A stretch of DNA of 64,000 nucleotides from Isoetes taiwanensis (taxonomy: Eukaryota > Streptophyta > Lycopodiopsida > Isoetales > Isoetaceae): the NCBI GenBank assembly GCA_021234155.1, contig JAJEKV010000692.1:50117-114116 (forward strand), given 5' to 3'. The notes under the pieces are model-generated. The model had not been told where the DNA came from and did not search any database. It saw only the letters and a list, made by a program, of their open reading frames with translations. Positions 57,631 through 64,000 of this stretch are shown here, piece by piece. The translations under genes were made by a program, and so were the position numbers. The stretch's first letter is position 1. Each line of letters starts with the position of its first letter.

Positions 57631-60383
57631 TTAATTTATTGGAGGAATTTTCTTTATGGCTGATATCCTCCTCTTTGTCAATATCAAATCAACCTGCAAC
57701 TGTTCTCTGCAAATAAATGCAACCAGACATACTTTAGATTGAACAATAACTTGACACTTCAAACCGTATATCGATAATTACCTGAATTTCCCACAGAATC
57801 GAGCCAGTGAATCTGCATTTGTTCTGGCTGCAGCATCTTCAATTTTTGGAGCTGTAGAAATGGTGATGCAGTCAGCAAGTTTTAACTCGCAAAGCTCTTT
57901 CAAAAGAGGATGCATGAGTAAGGACGCAGAGTGGCGCCTCCAGCTGCTAGCTTACGGATTTCTCCCACACACCTATTGCCATTCAATGTTAAGCAGCAGT
58001 AGATGTGAACATATTAATTGCAACTTTACACCTACCAGTCAACTGGCGAAGGGTACCAAGCATAAGAAGCACGTCCAGTCGCTGCTTGTCCATAGCTGTT
58101 ATAGCCCCACCCAAATAAGCGCCCATCTGACATTGCAACGAGGTGTATGGCACTGGCCACAGGTCACCTGCCTCACCCCAGTTGGTATTACCAAAACAGG
58201 GACTCTTTTTAGTAGATGTTCGATATGATTTGAAGCAGCACAAAATGAACCACCATGTGGCCCTACACCCAGTTGCCCTGCTTGTCCGCCACCCCACATA
58301 TATAAGGAACCATCTAAAGTAACAGCACATGTATGAATGCCTCCACATGCAATATGATTAACATTGATGCCTTCCAGACCAACCACCCTCAGCGGTAGCA
58401 CTTCTTTGTTTGGAGATTGAAGAGTGCGGTGGCCAAGCTGACCCATCAACCCAACCCCCATGTGTATCTGCGAATATGAAAAGGACACAAGATGACAATC
58501 AATTAATGAATAATAAAAGGTTAAGCTAAAATCGTAAATAAGATGGGAGACATATCAAGTCTTATACCTGCTCTTCTCAAAAGAACAAAAAAATCTTAAA
58601 TACCTGATTTCTTGATTATCAAAAGATCAGATTCTTCCTAAAATTTAAAAAAATGGAGCCTGATAGTCCCACTTTACCAAATACATGTCAATCCAATAAC
58701 AAGCCATCACATTCTAGTTTACACCACCAGATATCTACTTACACATCACCATTATCTGCAATTGCTGCTGTATGATATTCTCCACAAGCAACGTTAGTTA
58801 CTCTAAGTGTTTCAGGTGGTTCGTCTAGAAACTTAACGAATAAAGACACGATTGAGCTTCTTGGCGCCCTTCACAGCTAAATCCTCTCGAGTTGCCCGTA
58901 CTCGTTATATCCTGAAAGCTACTGCTAAACATTAGGATCTGTGGTTTGCTTCAATGCCATCTTTGTTTTAGTTCAAAAGGACTGCTAAAGCAGGCACCAT
59001 CAAATCAAGATTCCCATTCAATCATTCAGTGCGATCTATTTTTAAACTGAAGTAGTTCAATCACACTCACCCCATGTTTGAAGTGCGCCCTCTGCAGAAA
59101 GGGCAGCAACATGTGCAGCCCTGCGCAACTTGCTTAATCACCTGTATTCAAAATTTAAAAATATGAGAAGGCAGCCATTATTCAATGGAATATTTCAACA
59201 AGCTGAACATATGCAGTTCACCATTAAAAGTAAAAGTGTCAATGCCATGCATTGATCATCACTCAGGTAACAATACTGTTTGCTAAATGCCCACAAGAAA
59301 GAGATGTAAATAAATCTGAATGATTAAAAGGAAACACCATAGAAGTTATAAATGCCAACAACGAGGATGTTTAGTACCGAAAAATCAACCAAAGCAAAAT
59401 GTTAATTGAATTAACATTGCAGAGAAATAAAATTGCTTCATGTTTGGCCCAACAAATAGTTTTCTTTGGTTTCAGCAAGCATTTGTAGACATAGTTTTGT
59501 CATCAAAAGGCCAAATGCATGAATAATACATAACTTCGCATAGACAATATTCAAGAACAATAAACTGCTTATCCTCCACTGAAAACACCTTCCTTACATA
59601 GTCATGGCTATTATAGTTTGTGCAGGGAAAACTTTCATTTATCATGTTTTAGAGTGCACATACCGTATTAGAGGAAAATCGCCCCAAAAGATTTGTGGAT
59701 AATTAGATCCCTTATATAAAAACAAGACAAGGTCAACAATATTATACTGGAATACTATTCAAAAGCAATACCACTTTTTAGCTCACCTGATGCTGACCCC
59801 ATGTCCATAGCTTACAAGCTCCATTTTCAAAGTCAGCTGGTTTGCGAGACTCTGTGATGGCAGCGGTGCAATGGGCACCACATGCTACCGACTTCACATA
59901 TTCATTGCGCAAGGTAGCAACCCTGCGTGGTTCTGCACAAGGATTTTCCGTGCCATCTCCTAATTGACCAAATTCATTGGAACCTGCCAACATAACCAAA
60001 CAAGCACATAAATAACACTATCAAATTAAATTTTCCAAAGTAAAGACACCGCATTTTCATACAAATCATAAACAGAATAATTACTTACCCCAAGTGAAAA
60101 GAGACCCATCAGAAGTAACAGCGGCAGTATGCTCAAGGCCACAGGAAATGTCCATGAAACGCAGAAAGCGGCCATGAAATCGTGCTGATAATTTAAAACG
60201 ATGTTCCCCAACCCGCATGGGTATGCGGATGCAGCGGCGCTTAGATCCATTAGTATGGGCAGTCTGACCGCTATCATTGTAGCCCCAAATATAAAGGGCA
60301 CTTGCTGTGGGAATTGGCAATTTGGTTTCCGGCATTGGAGCATTGCTTCTCTCATCTTTGTCGGCCATGGCTGGACGGACCAT
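57631..60383 (-). CDS. RCC1-repeat (UVR8/RCC1 superfamily) protein, eight exons
   Basis: Minus-strand exons: 60383-60089, 59983-59787, 59710-59664, 59141-59071, 58911-58743, 58467-58036, 57972-57782 and 57706-57631. All borders are GT-AG. About 490 residues make a seven-bladed-type propeller. Blade motifs are ALYIWGYNDSGQ, FMDISCGLEHTAAVTSDGSL, GSNEFGQLGDGTENP, KSVACGAHCTAAI, VAALSAEGALQTWG, NVACGEYHTAAIADNGDV, HIACGGIHTCAVTLDGSLYM, GGGQAGQLGVGP and GYNSYGQAATGR. The C-terminal helix is KELCELKLADCITIS then NADSLARFCGKFREQ. From memory it is closest to the Arabidopsis At3g53830-type RCC1 family, of uncertain role; RCC1 folds often bind chromatin, GTPases or other proteins. At least five 1-2 base indels break the frame (near 59065-59120, 58905, 58855, 58455 and 57935), with no nonsense substitutions. 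Confidence 0.88.
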
Positions 60384-62735
60384 CGCCCAAGCGAAGGTGC
60401 GTGTTTTGGCGTGGGAATATTCCAGATCTAAGCAGCCTCATCCCCCTCACCTCACCCTCACTTTCCACACCAACACCTTTAATTTATGTTAAAGAGCATT
60501 CGGTTTTACGAAAATGCTTGGAAAAATCCAATTCCAAAATTTTATATGCAACTACCAAGGTTGGAAAACTGTCAATGATTACGCTTCTAAGAAGACTGGA
60601 TGTGAAGCATTTACCTCTACCGGGTCCATATGCAAATCATTGATAAGAAAGAAACTAACACCCAACCGTGATAAGCCCAATATTCCCTCCACGTAATGCA
60701 ACCTAGGCAGAATTTGTCTTTTTTCTGCGTATTTTATCGCGCAATTTCTCTCTCACTTTGTATAAGCGGCGCCAATATTTTGTGGCTATGGTGACTATGG
60801 CGAAACAACATTCTTCAAATCTTACGGCGATCAACTAACCGGCGACCTTCCTTCAAATCTCTTGATGCGAACCCGGCATGTTTGAAGGAGAGCATCTGAA
60901 TAGTCGAGATCTGGCGGAATAGCTTCTTCATGAATAACCCGAGATCTAGCCCGGAATAGCACGAATAGTGGCAGATCTAGCGAAATAGCAAGCGGGCTTC
61001 TTCATTGAGGAAAGCGAGAGAGCGAGAATGGCGGGAGATCTCTTTGTTTTACGGAGATCTCTTCATTTAGGAAAGCGAGCTTTATCGCGAGCCCATTTCT
61101 TTAAGTTTTGTTTCTTTTCGTGAGTTTTGTTTCTTTTACGTCGCGTTTTATGCCCTTATGTTCTGCATTTTCCACCTTTGTGCATGCATCAAAAGCTCAG
61201 ATGGAGATGATAGACGCATTTTGGCCATGATAGAAGCATAGATCTAGAGCAGAGATGTCATTTCTGAAGCATTCCGGCCTGCAAATCAAAGCTCTGATAG
61301 TCCGCTTTCCTCAGGCATAGCCATTGAAGGAAAAATTTGTGCCATAGCCGTTCAAGTTTCTCTGTTCAACATATTTTTCCTGTTCGTAATTCTGCCTAGG
61401 TGTGCATTACGTAAAGGGAATCCCCCCTCGGGCATCCCCTCGGAATATTCCTCGGGCCCCCGGACCTGGCGCAATGTCCAATCGCTCCTCCTGCTCGTCG
61501 CCCCGCCTGGCCCTCATACTCGGCGCCGCCGAGAAATTCACCGGCGGAATGCCCTCGGGGCGTAGATTCCCTAGTACAAAATATACCATTGATATCGCAA
61601 TTGTATCCAAAAAAAATTCCATTCCTAGCACCGTTTTCAATTACTCTATTTTGAAGCATACTTTTCATGCAAAACATAGGCTGCAGATATTCGCCACCAT
61701 AGTAGCATTGTATGTGAAGCATTACCTCCATTGGGTACATATGCAAATCATTCTTGCAAAAAGAAACTAACAGCCGGGCCATGATGAGCCCAATATTTTC
61801 TTGCAAACAATATGTTATTGATATTGCAATTACATCCAAATTTCTTTCCCATCCCAAGCATATGGGTAGAAACAAGAAATTGGCTTAAATATATTGCCAA
61901 TCATTACTTTTTTCTAACGGATTTGGGACGTGCGAATATACATTTTCAAATTTACGTGGGAATTATATTGGCCTAAGCGATTTATCATTAGATCGTTATT
62001 AGAAAGATTCGGACAATTACTGACCATTCTTCCCGCTTTGTTCCCACCCAAAAATTCATCGAGCAGGGAAAAGAGGAGAGGACGGATGAATCGGAATTTT
62101 GCAAGCACCCGGTGAATCCAATGAAAGAGTTAATTTGAATCGGGGGTCGAAATGGTAAATTTGATACAAATAGTAGAAAATGAAAAACTATACTACAAGA
62201 CATATCAAAAGCGAAACTTAATAGATGTGTAAATACCATAACAAAATCGGCCAACTCTTTTTGCTTCTTGTGTATTGCAAGACAAAATTTTGAATATCTA
62301 CTTACTTAAAATCGCTCAATCCTATAATCGCTCAATCGGCCATTCAAAAAAGGCATATTCTCAAGCATATCCAAAACCCAATAACCACGACCGTCCATCA
62401 CAAAATTAAGATGGGGTCAAACCCCATTTTCCACGTCATCCAAAGGTGGTGAAATGTATTCCATTGAAGTCAACAAAGTAAATACAAAGTATTTACCGGC
62501 AACCAAACATGCACTCTTCCATATGATTGTCAAAACCACAAGATGGGTCCATGTACATGATACATTGCATACAAATTGTATACACACACAAGCATGAATT
62601 CGGTAGCCCTCAAATAATTCACATATAAACATCATAATTTGTCTTCTTAGGATCCCTGACAAGGTAGTACATGACACATGCTCATCCACACATACTCCTT
62701 CCATGCAATGAAAAGAACATGCCAACATCTTTGCA
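60384..62735. other. Intergenic DNA with a spaced direct repeat
   Basis: About 95 bp at 60590-60685 (ATATGCAAATCATT, AAAGAAACTAACA, TGAT(A/G)AGCCCAATATT) recurs at about 61705-61800. A second pair, ATTGATAT(T/C)GCAATT with ATCCAAA, lies at about 61588-61612 and about 61819-61840. GC-rich sequence near 61420-61570 keeps long frames open on both strands without a domain. The region just upstream of 60383 holds the RCC1 gene promoter. Confidence 0.55.
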
Positions 62736-62792
62736 AGGCGGGGATTTGAACCCCGGCCGGGGAAAGCGGCGGTACCAATGCCCGCCATGAAC
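62736..62792 (-). mobile_element. tRNA-like SINE head
   Basis: On the minus strand, TGGCGGGCATTGG (about 62787-62775) is A-box-like and GGGTTCAAATCCCCG (about 62753-62739) is a strong B box about 34 bases on. GCGGGGATTTGAACCCC on the plus strand forms the T-arm-type hairpin. A complete cloverleaf cannot be drawn, so a tRNA gene is unlikely. Confidence 0.5.
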
Positions 62793-64000
62793 ATCTTCTT
62801 ACAAGAACAAAATAAAACACGCTCTTGTGATAAATTATAACACTCACATGAAGTTGTCCATGAAACAATAGAAAAAATGGTGTGGTTTCTCATGTGACCC
62901 TGCTCCACACTCTTCATGTCCCCCACGAGCTCCTCTTCCAAACCCTAAAATTGTCACTTTGCAAAAAAACCACAAACAACATCATTTTGTCGCCCTCCCT
63001 CGCTGCGTCCTCTAAGGCTTCTTTGCATCTTTGGAAGATGCAAGAAGCTTGTGCAAGAATAAACCCCTTAGGCGATTTACTCTGCCGGCAAATATTCTGC
63101 CGGAACAAACCCACCATCGGCATGCGGTCCGGACATGAGATTAGCGGAAGAAGGCCGCCATGGCGGCGGTGCAATCGGGCATGAGCCGTCGGAACGGGAA
63201 GTGCCCTGCTACGCTCCATCCGCTCCACGCCCCGCCATGCCATCGCCTGCGGCCCCGGGCTTCTAAAAAGTGCAGCTTCGAGAAAAAAGCCAATAAACCC
63301 TAATCGACCATTGGGAAACGGAACCTAATTATTGAGTCGGCAATATAACAATTTGACATCTGAATACATGCACAAACCATCAAAATCTTATGTAAGACGA
63401 CCCCCAAACAACATTTTGGAAACCTAATTAAAATGTTTTTGAGGGTGGGTGTCCTCTTTTTCTGGCCGGCTTTGTGGACATCCAAATCCGGCTAAAAGCT
63501 TAAAAATTTGGGGCGGAATGTGTTCTTTCAGAGCAAATTTTTGTTTCCAATGAGTTGCTTTTAGGGCTGGGGTTTGAGACGCGTTTTGGGTTTGTTTTTC
63601 GGGGCTGGGTGCGAGCCATTTTTGAAGGACGGCGTTATAGCGCCTTAATTGATAATCTATGTACGGTAATTCTCGGAAGAACTAATTTTCTCTTGGGTAG
63701 CGGGATCCGGTTCTTGGCTCAACGTCTTCTCCTTGATTTCTTTTAGAGCTCGAATGTGGAGGGGAGCTAATCAAAATCGGAGACCTCGGGCAACACCGTG
63801 GTAGTAGCTTTTTAGATTTAAGCGAATGGTGGCTAACAGTGTATATAGAATCAAAATTTGGTTTCAAGTGAGGTGCGTACTCCACCATTTTCAAGATTTA
63901 CATTCTTCATATCACGCTTTTGCGGGTTGTAGATTGAGCTATAGCACGAGCGCCTTAATACTTGGAGGCAGTAAGCCTCGAATTGAGAAAATCTATGGTA
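62793..64000. other. Intergenic DNA to the window edge
   Basis: No gene is recognised. From about 63080 to 63250 the sequence is GC-rich and could be a promoter or exon edge, but no splice-consistent coding model can be built. A gene continuing past 64000 cannot be excluded. Confidence 0.45.

Noticed and set aside
57989-58348. A 119-codon minus-strand frame
   Set aside because: It is an out-of-frame reading of the RCC1-repeat exon 58467-58036, whose proper frame gives clear blade motifs.
61396-61875. A 159-codon minus-strand frame and a 122-codon plus-strand partner
   Set aside because: Both are held open by a GC-rich patch near 61420-61570. The translation is Gly/Arg-rich there and random elsewhere.
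62417-62941. A 174-codon minus-strand frame, Cys-rich
   Set aside because: It runs through a tRNA-like SINE head (translated as a PGRGSNPRL phrase, typical of B-box sequence). The composition is random and no splice or domain support exists.

Overview
This is nuclear DNA of a land plant. It is AT-rich, gene-poor and packed with transposons. The evidence is three spliced genes with GT-AG introns that belong to plant families (a BBD-type bifunctional nuclease, a drug/metabolite transporter and an RCC1-repeat protein), together with L1-type LINEs, a Ty1-copia scrap, MITEs, tRNA-derived SINE heads and minisatellites. The low gene density points to a large repeat-rich genome. A fern or other non-flowering vascular plant is my weak guess. 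No rRNA, organelle or bacterial signature is visible.

Layout. 1-12.1 kb is repeat and intergenic DNA. It holds two broken copies of an FCP1/NIF-like phosphatase gene (3.7-5.3 kb and 10.7-11.1 kb) that share their 3' flanks, a copia integrase scrap (5.7 kb), a hairpin MITE (6.2 kb) and a SINE-like head (9.0 kb). A short two-exon gene for a small, possibly plastid-targeted coiled-coil/membrane protein lies at 12.1-12.7 kb. 12.7-21.2 kb is intergenic with minisatellites. A roughly 6 kb minus-strand LINE ends in its poly(A) tail at 21.3 kb. 28,930-36,629 is a 7.7 kb element with terminal inverted repeats. It carries two tail-to-tail genes: one ends in an FCP1-like domain, the other encodes an RNase H-fold DDE-like protein. 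39.2-41.6 kb is the BBD gene and 42.3-44.6 kb a second, older LINE. 47.9-50.1 kb is the nine-exon transporter gene, with a MITE on each side. 51.9-53.1 kb is a three-unit tandem array with units of about 400 bp. 57.6-60.4 kb is the minus-strand RCC1-repeat gene, and the rest is intergenic.

The most interesting item is the 7.7 kb element. It has near-identical ends, a 4-bp flanking repeat, a DDE-like transposase candidate read leftward and a second long gene read rightward that ends in an FCP1/NIF-like domain. That domain is itself repetitive in the window: two further copies lie outside the element. Both copies whose DxDG site is readable have Asn in place of the second catalytic Asp.

All reading frames are interrupted by 1-2 base indels, often at homopolymers, even where splice sites and protein conservation are intact. 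I read this as mostly uncorrected assembly error in the host genes, on top of real decay in the transposons. Gene models are therefore given as exon chains, and the breaks are noted.
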